NCBI GenBank assembly: GCA_028279945.1
Contig: JANQMT010000208.1
Location: 1 to 29,442 of the forward strand
DNA from: JAKSCF01 sp028279945
Lineage (GTDB): Bacteria; Bacillota; Clostridia; Peptostreptococcales; JAAYPU01
Reading direction: 5' to 3'
Length of the DNA: 29,442 bases
Part shown: positions 7,934-14,805 of the stretch, one piece after another
How positions within the stretch are numbered: the first letter of the stretch is position 1
How the letters are laid out: every line of letters starts with the position of its first letter
Position numbers and translations under genes: made by a program
The notes under the pieces: generated by a model
The model's database searches: none
Told to the model about the DNA's origin: nothing
The model's input: only the letters and a program-made list of their open reading frames with translations

Positions 7934-8784
7934 ACGGTTCTTTTTGGTTCATTCTTGATCTTTTAATTTGCTGCCTATCCTTTGGACTGCTCCTCTGTTT
8001 ATTTCTAGCATTTCAGCAATCCTCCTTTGAGGCAGCATTGTGTTTTTTAAGAGCAATTCTGCAAGCTCTTTTTTACTGGCTGCACTTTTATTTAACCTGT
8101 CTTCAATCATCTTCCATGCTCTTTTTTCTTCATTTTTCAATGTTTCTTCTTTATCTTCCAGATAGGTGTTGTCATCATTTTCTTTATGGAATGCTTTAAA
8201 CCCTTCTATGGCTTCTGTTTTATTTTTTGAAAATATTTCTATGATATCTATATCCGTTATTTTTTCTGTTGCTTTTCCTATATATTCGTTATAGCTGCTC
8301 CATTTATAATCTTTGATATTTTTTACCATCCCTGCTTTTATGGGATTCTGATGTATGTATCTCATTAATATAAGTAAATATGTATCATCCTCTACCACTT
8401 CGCTTTTATATCGATCTTGAAAGACATGTCCGGTTATTTTATATTTTTTATTGTAGTACATGGCATAGCTAACATTGATCTTCTTCATGATTTGATTGAT
8501 TTCATACTCATATTCTTCTATCAACAAATGTGCATGGTTGTTCATAATACAGTATGCTCTAAGGCGCCATTTATTTTCGGATTTATTCTTCTTAATGATT
8601 TCAAAAAATCTTTCTTTTTCTTCATCTTTTCTAAATATATCTTTCTTGTTATTCCCTCTTATCATGACATGGTAATAACCGCTTTCGCTTCTTTGCCTGC
8701 TCATTCTCGGCATACCCAAACACCTCCATTTGTTTTACTAAATTATATCAAAGAGGGATATTTGTGTCAAAAAGAACCGTCCCC
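7931..8784 (-). mobile_element. RAYT element: REP-associated Y1 transposase gene with inverted REP-type ends
   Basis: The transposase gene is flanked by GGGACGGTTCTTTTTGGTTC on the left (7931-7950) and TGTCAAAAAGAACCGTCCCC on the right (8765-8784), sharing an inverted core of 15 bases. The left copy overlaps the gene's stop codon. The element sits between the stop codons of the sigma-54 activator (7902) and peptide deformylase (8800), interrupting neither. A matching double unit occurs at 3038-3083. Confidence 0.8.
7949..8713 (-). CDS. REP-associated tyrosine transposase (RAYT, Y1_Tnp / IS200-like HUH enzyme)
   Basis: A 254-residue single-strand transposase of the TnpA_REP branch of HUH enzymes. 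The N-terminus reads GYYHVMIRGNNKKDIF, typical of the family. The HUH pair is His60-Ala-His62 in MNNHAHLLI, and the likely nucleophile is Tyr119 in RYIHQNPIKAG. A C-terminal tail of about 60 residues ends in an HTH-like segment (QRRIAEMLEINRGAVQR), as in many Firmicute RAYTs. The ATG at 8713 is chosen because GGAGGTG stands seven bases upstream; an in-frame TTG at 8719 lacks spacing. RAYTs are usually single-copy, and they recognise REP hairpins and are thought to spread REPINs. All visible catalytic residues are intact, so it may be active. Confidence 0.92.
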   Translation of the reverse strand: MPRMSRQRSESGYYHVMIRGNNKKDIFRKDEEKERFFEIIKKNKSENKWRLRAYCIMNNHAHLLIEEYEYEINQIMKKINVSYAMYYNKKYKITGHVFQDRYKSEVVEDDTYLLILMRYIHQNPIKAGMVKNIKDYKWSSYNEYIGKATEKITDIDIIEIFSKNKTEAIEGFKAFHKENDDNTYLEDKEETLKNEEKRAWKMIEDRLNKSAASKKELAELLLKNTMLPQRRIAEMLEINRGAVQRIGSKLKDQE

Positions 8785-8799
8785 AATACTTCCAAAACT

Positions 8800-9252
8800 T
8801 TACTTTATGTATTCTGTTACTAGGTCAGTAAAAAGAATGCCTTCTAAATGATCGATTTCATGGCAGAAGCATTTTGCTAAACTTCCTGTTGCTGTCATGG
8901 TAATTTCCTCACCATTTTCATTTAATGCTTGTATCGTTACCTTTGCAGGTCTTTCTAATTTCCCAAAAGTATCAGGAATACTTAAACATCCTTCTATCAC
9001 TTCCTGCGTTCCTTCCTGACTAATTATCTTTGGATTGATTAGCTTTATTAGTCCTTCGCCCATATCTATTACAACTAACCTTCTTAATATACCTATTTGA
9101 GGCGCTGCTAATCCTCCTCCATTTTCTGTATTATACATGGTATCAGCCATATCATTTAAAACTTGTCTTATTCTATCATCAACAACCTCAATAACTCTGC
9201 TCTTTTTTCTTAATATTTCATCATCTGATTGTCTTATTTGTCTTATTGCCAT
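8800..9252 (-). CDS. def: Peptide deformylase
   Basis: A 150-residue cytosolic metalloenzyme that removes the formyl group from the N-terminal methionine of new proteins. All three motifs are present: motif I GGGLAAPQIG (residues 45-54), motif II EGCLS (87-91, metal-ligand Cys) and motif III CHEIDH (130-135, with the metal-binding histidines and catalytic Glu). The length is normal for short, Firmicute-style deformylases. The start at 9252 follows GGGGGA. No fmt gene is adjacent here, unlike many def loci, so this may be a second, stand-alone copy; that cannot be settled from the window. Its stop lies 15 bases from the right end of the RAYT element. Confidence 0.96.
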   Translation of the reverse strand: MAIRQIRQSDDEILRKKSRVIEVVDDRIRQVLNDMADTMYNTENGGGLAAPQIGILRRLVVIDMGEGLIKLINPKIISQEGTQEVIEGCLSIPDTFGKLERPAKVTIQALNENGEEITMTATGSLAKCFCHEIDHLEGILFTDLVTEYIK

Positions 9253-9616
9253 TAAAAATCCCCCTTCTGATTTTCTGCATTCTCAATTTTTTTCATTTTT
9301 CTCAAAATCGTCTGACGCTTTTATGCGTTATCATACGACTCTATATACTCAATTATTTTGTTTATTATTTTCTTTTGGTCAGGTGTTATGTCAACAACAT
9401 TTTTCTTTCCCCTTATTTTCTACTTATTACTCTAAAATTAGAAAATAACAAACTGTTGGCTTAGATCTAAATCCCTAACAAATTTGAATAGATTGTTGCA
9501 AAGCATTTGAAACGCTACTTTATTTTACAACAATTTGTGATAAAATAATAGAAAATATTCAATATATGATAATTTATATATTAATCTAATACTTAGATAC
9601 ATTTGGAGGAATATCA
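9253..9616. other. Intergenic stretch between def and the 418-residue gene
   Basis: This AT-rich 364-base gap separates two divergent genes and must hold both promoters. I see an inverted repeat ATTGTTG/CAACAAT (9492-9498 and 9538-9544) and several AT-rich -10-like sequences, but no pair with good -35 spacing. No RNA gene or small coding frame is convincing. Confidence 0.4.
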
Positions 9617-10873
9617 ATGTTAACAAAAGAATTGATTAAGTGTCATTTACTTAATGAGGATGTAGTCGTTAGGCAAGCTATCTATCGATATTTAAACAAC
9701 TATAATACTTGTGATGATGAGGTTATAGATATTATTATTCAATCTCAATCAAAGTATCAAGATCATGGATTCATTTATTTACTGGAACCTGTTTATAAAA
9801 ACCAAAAACTAATAGAGTACCTTCTTCAACTAAAGAAAGATACTCAAGATATCCAATTATTTGAACACATAGACAGAGTAATAGTTCATGCCCCTTCAGT
9901 ATTGTTGAATAAATTACCGGATACCAGTGTAAAAGATTACAAGTTTGATGAGAATTTTTCAATAAAGCATAATCTAAAGTTTAGAAAGAAAAAACATTTT
10001 AGCAAAAAATCTATCGATGAATTATGGGATAGATATTGGATTTTAGTTAGCCAAATCAGTGATTGTGATGCGCAGAGTGAAGAATATAAAAGATTAAATA
10101 TATTTACTGAAGTTATAAAAGAACTTCTTTGTGAAGACAGGAATTTATTTGATCTTGAGGAACTTATTGATAAGAAATTATCCAATATTAATGATCTATC
10201 GGATGACTTAGATGATGAGGTTGATTATTTGACTAGATTAATATTAACATCTAATATTAAGAAATATTCAAAAAAAATATTTAGTGTTTTTTCTGGCGAA
10301 ACATTAAGCATGCTTAACACATCATGCTATAAATATTTTGCAAATACGCTTGATAGTGATATGCTTGAAGAAATAAAGTTTGAAATTGAAACCAATAACG
10401 ACGAGACAGAAAGAATGAGATATTATGATATGTTAATATATTTACCTAATGATCAAACAGCTAAAATGCTGTTAGAATATTTGATTACAGACAAAGATAT
10501 TACTAATAAAACTTCTCTGGCTACTAATTTATGTGAAATGTTTTACAAAGAATCAATACCTTATATTGAAAAATTAATTGAACATGGCTATGATGAGTTT
10601 CATGCCTGCATAGAAGAAAATTTCTATCCTTTATACAAAGTATTTAATATCAAAACAGAAAAGTATGATAATATTAAAGAAAAAGCACATGCATCATATC
10701 TTAAAATGATAAAAACTCGTGAAGAAAGTTTAAAAGGAATTGAATCTCAATCTCTTTCTGATATTAGTCAAAATTTAATGAATACCTTTGCCAACGAAAA
10801 AAAGATGTTAAAAAAACTAAACAAATTTTACAATAAATATAAGTTTGAAGACGTTGTAATAAATAATAAATAA
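9617..10873 (+). CDS. Uncharacterised 418-residue, all-helical (HEAT-like) protein
   Basis: I do not recognise a named family. The protein has no signal peptide or membrane segment, is rich in Asp, Glu, Lys and Asn, and seems wholly alpha-helical. The N-terminal part (LLNEDVVVRQAIYRYLNNYN) and segments such as YLPNDQTAKMLLEYLITDKDITNKTSL look like HEAT/ARM-type repeats, suggesting a protein-binding scaffold. GGAGGA six bases before the ATG supports translation. It stands alone, convergent with the gene at 10929-11342, with a shared hairpin between them. Conserved length and codon use suggest a real gene; its role is unknown. Confidence 0.7.
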   Translation: MLTKELIKCHLLNEDVVVRQAIYRYLNNYNTCDDEVIDIIIQSQSKYQDHGFIYLLEPVYKNQKLIEYLLQLKKDTQDIQLFEHIDRVIVHAPSVLLNKLPDTSVKDYKFDENFSIKHNLKFRKKKHFSKKSIDELWDRYWILVSQISDCDAQSEEYKRLNIFTEVIKELLCEDRNLFDLEELIDKKLSNINDLSDDLDDEVDYLTRLILTSNIKKYSKKIFSVFSGETLSMLNTSCYKYFANTLDSDMLEEIKFEIETNNDETERMRYYDMLIYLPNDQTAKMLLEYLITDKDITNKTSLATNLCEMFYKESIPYIEKLIEHGYDEFHACIEENFYPLYKVFNIKTEKYDNIKEKAHASYLKMIKTREESLKGIESQSLSDISQNLMNTFANEKKMLKKLNKFYNKYKFEDVVINNK

Positions 10874-10885
10874 ATGGAAATTTAA

Positions 10886-10937
10886 GAAGCGGTTTGGATT
10901 GCCCAAAATGTATTGGGTCTTATCCAAATCAAGCTTC
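10886..10937. terminator. Bidirectional hairpin between convergent genes
   Basis: Outer arms GAAGC (10886) and GCTTC (10937) and inner arms TTTGGAT/ATCCAAA enclose a second stem built from CCCAA and TTGGG. The hairpin overlaps the last codons of the minus-strand gene. A T-run is weak on both sides, so termination strength is uncertain. Confidence 0.5.
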
Positions 10938-11342
10938 TTCTACTTTTGTTATCTTTCCATCTGCTCCATATTTTTCATAAGCTAACAATAGTGCTTCTGT
11001 GTATTTCTTTGCTTTGACTCTGTGGCCTACGTCCATATGATTATAATAGACGATCCATTTTTTTTCTTCTGATTCATTGGATTGATATAATGTTCTTAGT
11101 TCTTCTTTAATTTCCGCATTACATAGACATTGGTCCAATAATTGATGAACTTTCTCCATATCTAATGATGCATTTTTTTGTAAAACCAGAACCAATTCTC
11201 TAGTCTGTTTAATATTCAATCTGTTTATTTCAATATATAAGAATGCAGTTTCTTCAACGTTTTCGATCCACGTGTTATAATTTTCCATTAAATATTTAAA
11301 TTTATCTTGGGGCAAGCCCAGTAAGTTAAGCTTCAAATCCAT
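10929..11342 (-). CDS. Uncharacterised 137-residue protein
   Basis: A small soluble, helical protein with no family I can name. It is Glu/Lys-rich, has a short cysteine-containing segment (QCLCNAEIKEE) and a mixed segment (WIVYYNHMDVGHRVKAKKYTEALLLAYEKYG) that could be a small alpha/beta unit. The start at 11342 follows GAGGAGG by five bases, so translation is well supported. It is convergent with the HEAT-like gene and separated from the next gene by about 300 bases, hence probably monocistronic. Confidence 0.65.
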   Translation of the reverse strand: MDLKLNLLGLPQDKFKYLMENYNTWIENVEETAFLYIEINRLNIKQTRELVLVLQKNASLDMEKVHQLLDQCLCNAEIKEELRTLYQSNESEEKKWIVYYNHMDVGHRVKAKKYTEALLLAYEKYGADGKITKVEEA

Positions 11343-11390
11343 TGCAGCCTCCTCTTATCTATCATTTCTTTCTATTTTGTTAAACACTTA

Positions 11391-11434
11391 TTATATATAT
11401 AAGGTTCTAAAGTGTTGATACCTTCTATATATAA
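11391..11434. repeat. Inverted repeat upstream of the 137-residue gene
   Basis: The arms at 11391-11405 (TTATATATATAAGGT) and 11420-11434 match at 14 of 15 positions around a 14-base loop. It lies 50-90 bases upstream of the 10929-11342 start and could be an operator or a structured leader. A second small inverted repeat, TAGCTC/GAGCTA, sits at 11489-11507. Confidence 0.4.
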
Positions 11435-11592
11435 CATAATTTTCGTGTTGAATCAATGCTCAAATTCTATTTTAAGGTAGTTTTTTTTAGCTCTTTTTTA
11501 TGAGCTATAATAAAGAAGCTTTTATATTATGTATTAAATGTAAAAATCATGTAAAATTAATGTTATTTTATTAACAATATGCTGCACATCCG

Positions 11593-11622
11593 TTGACAAC
11601 TCATCGTATATTTAACTATAAT
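11593..11622 (+). promoter_or_regulatory. Vegetative promoter of the FadR-type regulator
   Basis: TTGACA (11593-11598) and TATAAT (11617-11622) are both consensus and 18 bases apart, pointing to the regulator at 11657. Two TAATTCA direct repeats begin inside the -10 region and run to about 11640, a plausible autoregulatory site. Confidence 0.8.
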
Positions 11623-11656
11623 TAATTCATACTAATTCAATATGGGGGGATTAATA

Positions 11657-12367
11657 ATGATAAAGCCCATAGCTAAAAGAAGTGTTTATAAAGACGTATT
11701 TGATTATATTATTAAAATGATAACGGATGGCGAAATCAGCTTGGGAGAAAAACTCCCTAATGAGATGGAGTTAGCTGAATCTTTTCAGGTGAGTAGAAAC
11801 TCTGTTCGAGAAGCATTAAAATCTCTTGAGATAATGGATATTATTACTTCAAAAGCCGGTACCGGAACTATCGTTTCTCCTACAGCTTTGAGAAATATAA
11901 AATATTTGAACTTGTTTACAACTTTGGATCAGAAAAATGTTACTTACGATTTATTAGAGTCAAGACTGATAATAGAACCGGAACTTACTTTTCTTTCTAT
12001 TGTAAAATCCACTAAAAGTGATATTGCTAATTTGGAAAAAATCATTCAGGATTCCGTAGACAGCCTTAATAATAAAACGTATCGTTGGAATCTTGGACAG
12101 CCTTTTCATGATGAGATTGCTAGAATTTCGCGAAATAAATATTTAGAACAGTTTCTTTCTGCTACTGCTGATGAAATATCTGCTGTAAGAAGCAGGCATA
12201 TTTTATCATTGGATCAAAACGAGTTATTATGTGAATTAGAAGAGCATAAGGAGATTCTCGATTGCTTCAAGAAAAAGGATGCTGAAAGAGGTAGAAAAAT
12301 CATGCGAGATCACTTAAATAGTGCTATCGAATTATTGTATGAGTTTATAAAAGAAGATGACGAATAA
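11657..12367 (+). CDS. GntR-family regulator, FadR subfamily (FCD domain)
   Basis: A 236-residue DNA-binding repressor or activator. Residues about 5-70 form the GntR winged helix (GEKLPNEMELAESFQVSRNSV, then TSKAGTGTIV). About 90-230 form the helical FCD effector domain, with likely metal/ligand residues in PFHDEIARIS, LEEHKEILD and MRDHLNSA. FCD regulators usually sense small organic acids. The start at 11657 is chosen because GGGGGGA lies six bases upstream; the earlier ATG at 11642 overlaps that site. It faces butyrate kinase and lies within 4 kb of the M20 hydrolase, either of which could be its target; that is inference. Confidence 0.9.
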   Translation: MIKPIAKRSVYKDVFDYIIKMITDGEISLGEKLPNEMELAESFQVSRNSVREALKSLEIMDIITSKAGTGTIVSPTALRNIKYLNLFTTLDQKNVTYDLLESRLIIEPELTFLSIVKSTKSDIANLEKIIQDSVDSLNNKTYRWNLGQPFHDEIARISRNKYLEQFLSATADEISAVRSRHILSLDQNELLCELEEHKEILDCFKKKDAERGRKIMRDHLNSAIELLYEFIKEDDE

Positions 12368-12397
12368 AGCGGGCCGCTATTTGCGTCCTGCTTTTTT
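12366..12397 (+). terminator. Rho-independent terminator of the FadR-type gene
   Basis: AAAGCGGG (12366-12373) pairs with CCTGCTTT (12387-12394), followed by a run of six T. It overlaps the stop codon of the regulator. Confidence 0.8.
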
Positions 12398-12405
12398 ATA
12401 TAAAG

Positions 12406-12432
12406 AGAATCACTGGCTGAGCCAGTGATTCT
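12406..12432. terminator. Perfect hairpin downstream of butyrate kinase (copy A of a duplicated tail)
   Basis: Two 13-base arms (12406-12418 and 12420-12432, core CACTGGCT/AGCCAGTG) form a perfect palindrome around one base. It lies downstream of the minus-strand buk gene. A related hairpin with changed but still mostly pairing bases lies at 14733-14765 behind the M20 hydrolase. Confidence 0.65.
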
Positions 12433-12510
12433 TTATTATAATGACTTATTTAAATCCAAAACTGTCCGTAAAGTTAAGTTTTATTCTTATTTTGCGTCTA
12501 CTTTATGCTT
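12433..12510 (-). pseudogene. Remnant of an M20-hydrolase 3' end behind buk
   Basis: Immediately after the buk stop, a different minus-strand frame reads KVDAK and TAA (stop at 12487-12489). The intact hydrolase at 14806-16035 ends KADAK and TAA. Past the stop both share GACAGTTTT, ATTTAAATA, GTCATTATAAT and the terminator hairpin. So a second copy of the hydrolase's tail sits behind buk; the body of that copy is missing. This is seen directly, although the length of homology upstream of KVDAK is too short to date the event. Confidence 0.65.
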
Positions 12511-13565
12511 TACATCGTATAATATTCTTCTTCACCTTTTAATATACGAGTTGCTCCTTCTGCCATAGCCTGCATCTCATGTTCACCAGGAAGCACAATA
12601 ATATTACCCATGTGTGAGATGTATTTTTTCACATTTTCTATAAGTACATCTGAATAAGCTATTCCACCGGTTAAAATTATAGCATCTATATCACCCATTA
12701 ATACAGGATATAATAATCCAACGCACTTTGCTATCTGGTATGCTTGTGCTTGGTACACAAGTGCGGCTTTTTCATCTCCGTCTTCTATCATCTTTTCTAT
12801 CTCTCTACAATCAGATGTACCAAGATGTGCGACAAGTCCACCATTTCCCCTCATTTTCTTTTTCATTACTTTATGTGTATAATCCCCACTATAGCACATA
12901 TCAATTATCTCTAGTATAGGGAGACTACCGGCTCTTTCCGGCGAAAATGCTCCATTATCATCTGATAATGAGTCTACTAATTTTCCTTTTTTATGAACAC
13001 TTGCTGTTATTCCACCACCAAGATGTGCCACAAGTAGATTAAGCTCTGAGTAATCTTTTTTTATACTTTTTGCATACTTGATTGCCATTGCTCTTGAGTT
13101 AAGTACATGGCAAAAGCTCTTTCTCTCGATCTCCGGCATTCCTGTTATCTTCGCTATAGGTGGAAAATCGTTAGCTGATACAGCATCATAAATATATGCT
13201 GGAATACCAAGTGGTTTTGCTATGCTATCAGCTATAACACAACCAAGATTAGAAGCATGCTCAGGTATCTTATTTTCCTTTACCATATTAACCATTTTTT
13301 CATTAACTATATAGCCGCCTGTTTTAAGGGGAGGGAATAAACCGCCTCTGCCAATAACACAGTCAAGGTCATCGACTGAATAATTGTTATCCTCTAGTGC
13401 TTTTAGAATAAGGTTTTTTCTCATATCAAATTGACTGTACACCGTATCATACTTAGAAACCTCATCAGCTGAATGAGTTATGCTCTTATTAAATAGTTCA
13501 TTTTTATCTTCATATAATGCTATCTTGGTAGATGTACTACCTGGATTAATAACTAATATTTTCAT
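12510..13565 (-). CDS. buk: Butyrate kinase
   Basis: A 351-residue member of the acetokinase family that makes ATP and butyrate from butyryl phosphate in the cytosol. The start MKILVINPGSTSTKIALYED is the family's first phosphate-binding motif. Further conserved stretches are GRGGLFPPLKTGGY, VAHLGGGITASVH, ERAGSLP and LTGGIAYSD. The length matches the usual 350-360. AGGAGAAGATT precedes the ATG. Normally ptb lies directly upstream; here only a broken ptb N-terminal fragment does, so buk is an orphan unless a phosphotransbutyrylase is encoded elsewhere. Expression would come from the promoter at 13766-13794. The C-terminal end abuts the hydrolase-tail remnant, so the last few residues may have been altered. 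Confidence 0.95.
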   Translation of the reverse strand: MKILVINPGSTSTKIALYEDKNELFNKSITHSADEVSKYDTVYSQFDMRKNLILKALEDNNYSVDDLDCVIGRGGLFPPLKTGGYIVNEKMVNMVKENKIPEHASNLGCVIADSIAKPLGIPAYIYDAVSANDFPPIAKITGMPEIERKSFCHVLNSRAMAIKYAKSIKKDYSELNLLVAHLGGGITASVHKKGKLVDSLSDDNGAFSPERAGSLPILEIIDMCYSGDYTHKVMKKKMRGNGGLVAHLGTSDCREIEKMIEDGDEKAALVYQAQAYQIAKCVGLLYPVLMGDIDAIILTGGIAYSDVLIENVKKYISHMGNIIVLPGEHEMQAMAEGATRILKGEEEYYTM

Positions 13566-13707
13566 AATCTTCTCCTAATTAATCCTTTTTCTGTAGCTTT
13601 TTTTAATGCTTCTAATGTATGTAAGTCGTGAGCACATACTATAAATACATTTGGTTTTCATTTTTATTTTGTAGTATTATTTCTAAGTCTCTTCATTTTT
13701 CTAACAT
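13562..13707 (-). pseudogene. ptb: Degraded N-terminal fragment of phosphate butyryltransferase (ptb)
   Basis: With AAAGGAG upstream, an ATG at 13707 opens MLEK, hits TGA, then reads RDLEIILQNKNEN in the same frame. One frameshift later (about 13650) it continues KPNVFIVCAHDLHTLEA and LKKATEKGLI, then ends RRRL and TGA overlapping the buk ATG. Joined together this resembles the start of phosphate acetyl/butyryl-transferases (a VAVACAEDEHVLEA-like stretch). The rest of the roughly 300-residue enzyme is missing. The gene therefore carries a premature stop, a frameshift and a large deletion. Confidence 0.7.
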
Positions 13708-13725
13708 TATATGCTCCTTTAATGA

Positions 13726-13773
13726 GATAATATAGCAGCATGTTAAGTACACTTAACGTGCTGCTATATTATC
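13726..13773. promoter_or_regulatory. 48-base palindromic operator over the ptb'-buk promoter
   Basis: An almost perfect palindrome: outer arms GATAATATAGCAGCA and its complement enclose GTTAAGT/ACTTAAC, with mismatches only at the centre and at one base in each arm. It covers the -10 box and start point of the buk promoter. It lies 83 bases downstream of the TetR gene's stop codon, so that regulator is the obvious candidate to bind it. It would also form a strong RNA hairpin. Confidence 0.75.
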
Positions 13774-13794
13774 ACCATTTTTAATTATTGTCAA
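13766..13794 (-). promoter_or_regulatory. Promoter of the ptb remnant and buk
   Basis: TTGACA (13794-13789) and TAATAT (13771-13766) on the minus strand are separated by 17 bases. The -10 box falls within the palindrome at 13726-13773. Confidence 0.75.
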
Positions 13795-13816
13795 TAAGGT
13801 TACAATAAAAATGCAT

Positions 13817-13840
13817 AAAAAAAAATCCCTATAAAAGGGA
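13817..13840 (-). terminator. Rho-independent terminator of the TetR gene
   Basis: On the minus strand TCCC, a loop TTTTATA, GGGA and then nine T. It separates the TetR gene from the buk promoter. Confidence 0.85.
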
Positions 13841-13855
13841 ATTGTTTTAAAATAT

Positions 13856-14533
13856 TTAAATATAATCTTTTTTAGTTATTCTAACCTGAAATGAATCTTC
13901 TATGTCAATGTCATAATTTTCCAAGATCGCTCTAGACTTATCTAAATAATATTCAACATCGCTATCAGAATATCCAAAATATCCAAATAAAAGTTTAAAG
14001 TATATTTTTTCTAGTTCTTCATATTCTTTATCAATATTTTGTTTAAAATAATCTATTAGTAATTCACTTTGCGTTGCTAAAAATATACTAGAAAACACTT
14101 TTAAATCAGATTCACTATAGCTCATATTATTTATTTCAGAAATTTCTGCTATATAGTAGCATGTTGTACCTTTTGTATACTGAGTCAAAATATTGTCTTT
14201 ACAAATATCTATGTAAAATAAATTAAAGTTACTATTATTTTTTATTAAATCAAAAAATATAGTTTGAAGAATAAAATGCCTTATCTTATCACTTGAAGAA
14301 ATCCCCATATGTTTTTCGATATACTCGTTAATGTCCGTGTGGATTTCATTATAAATTAGTGCGGCTAGATTCTTTTTAGAAGAAAAATGATATTTGAGCA
14401 TCGCCTTATTTAATCCAATTTTTTCACAAATCTCATCGTATGTTGTATTCGTATAACCTTTTTGAAAAAAAAGAAACTTAGCGTTATTATATATTAAAGA
14501 TTTAGTATTAATGTCTGTTCTCTTTTTTGCCAT
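13856..14533 (-). CDS. TetR/AcrR-family transcriptional regulator
   Basis: A 225-residue regulator. The N-terminal HTH (about residues 10-57) has the TetR signature: AKFLFFQKGYTNTTYDEICEKIGLNKAMLKYHFSSKKNLAALIY. The rest is a helical ligand-binding domain without recognisable specificity, rich in aromatic residues (NNSNFNLFYIDICK). AAGGAGATATA precedes the ATG. It is co-directional with, but terminated before, the ptb remnant and buk. The large palindrome over the buk promoter is a likely target. Its own upstream region contains AAGTATGTACAAGT, which shares a GTAC-centred core with that palindrome, hinting at autoregulation; this is weak. Confidence 0.9.
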   Translation of the reverse strand: MAKKRTDINTKSLIYNNAKFLFFQKGYTNTTYDEICEKIGLNKAMLKYHFSSKKNLAALIYNEIHTDINEYIEKHMGISSSDKIRHFILQTIFFDLIKNNSNFNLFYIDICKDNILTQYTKGTTCYYIAEISEINNMSYSESDLKVFSSIFLATQSELLIDYFKQNIDKEYEELEKIYFKLLFGYFGYSDSDVEYYLDKSRAILENYDIDIEDSFQVRITKKDYI

Positions 14534-14650
14534 TATATCTCCTTATCCGTTTTACTTATATATTACTTGTACATACTTTGCATTGAATTGTATCATATTT
14601 GCAGAAATTGTGCTATATCTGATAATTTATCCTGACTTCAATACAATATA

Positions 14651-14684
14651 AAAAACACCGATAATTGAATATTATCGGCGTTTT
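14651..14684. terminator. Bidirectional terminator downstream of the M20 hydrolase
   Basis: CCGATAAT and ATTATCGG pair, extended by AAAAC/GTTTT, with T-rich tracts on both strands (six T on the minus strand). It ends the minus-strand hydrolase transcript. Confidence 0.75.
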
Positions 14685-14732
14685 AAGCTTTTATTAACAC
14701 AAAAGTTGTACTTTTTATACTTTTTCGATTAC

Positions 14733-14765
14733 ATCAGAATCACTAGCTGAGCTGGTGATTCTGAT
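14733..14765. terminator. Hairpin behind the M20 hydrolase (copy B of the duplicated tail)
   Basis: Two 16-base arms, beginning ATCAGAATCAC, pair around a single base with one G-T wobble on the plus strand. It resembles the hairpin at 12406-12432 with substitutions in the stem, and is followed by the shared GATTATAATGACCTATTTAA region. Confidence 0.65.
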
Positions 14766-14805
14766 TATAATGACCTATTTAAATTTAAAACTGTCTGTAA
14801 TATTC

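Noticed and set aside
9137..9464. Plus-strand open frames opposite the start of def and its upstream region
   Set aside because: No RBS, low-complexity composition (Phe/Leu/Ser-rich), and they overlap the certain def gene antisense.
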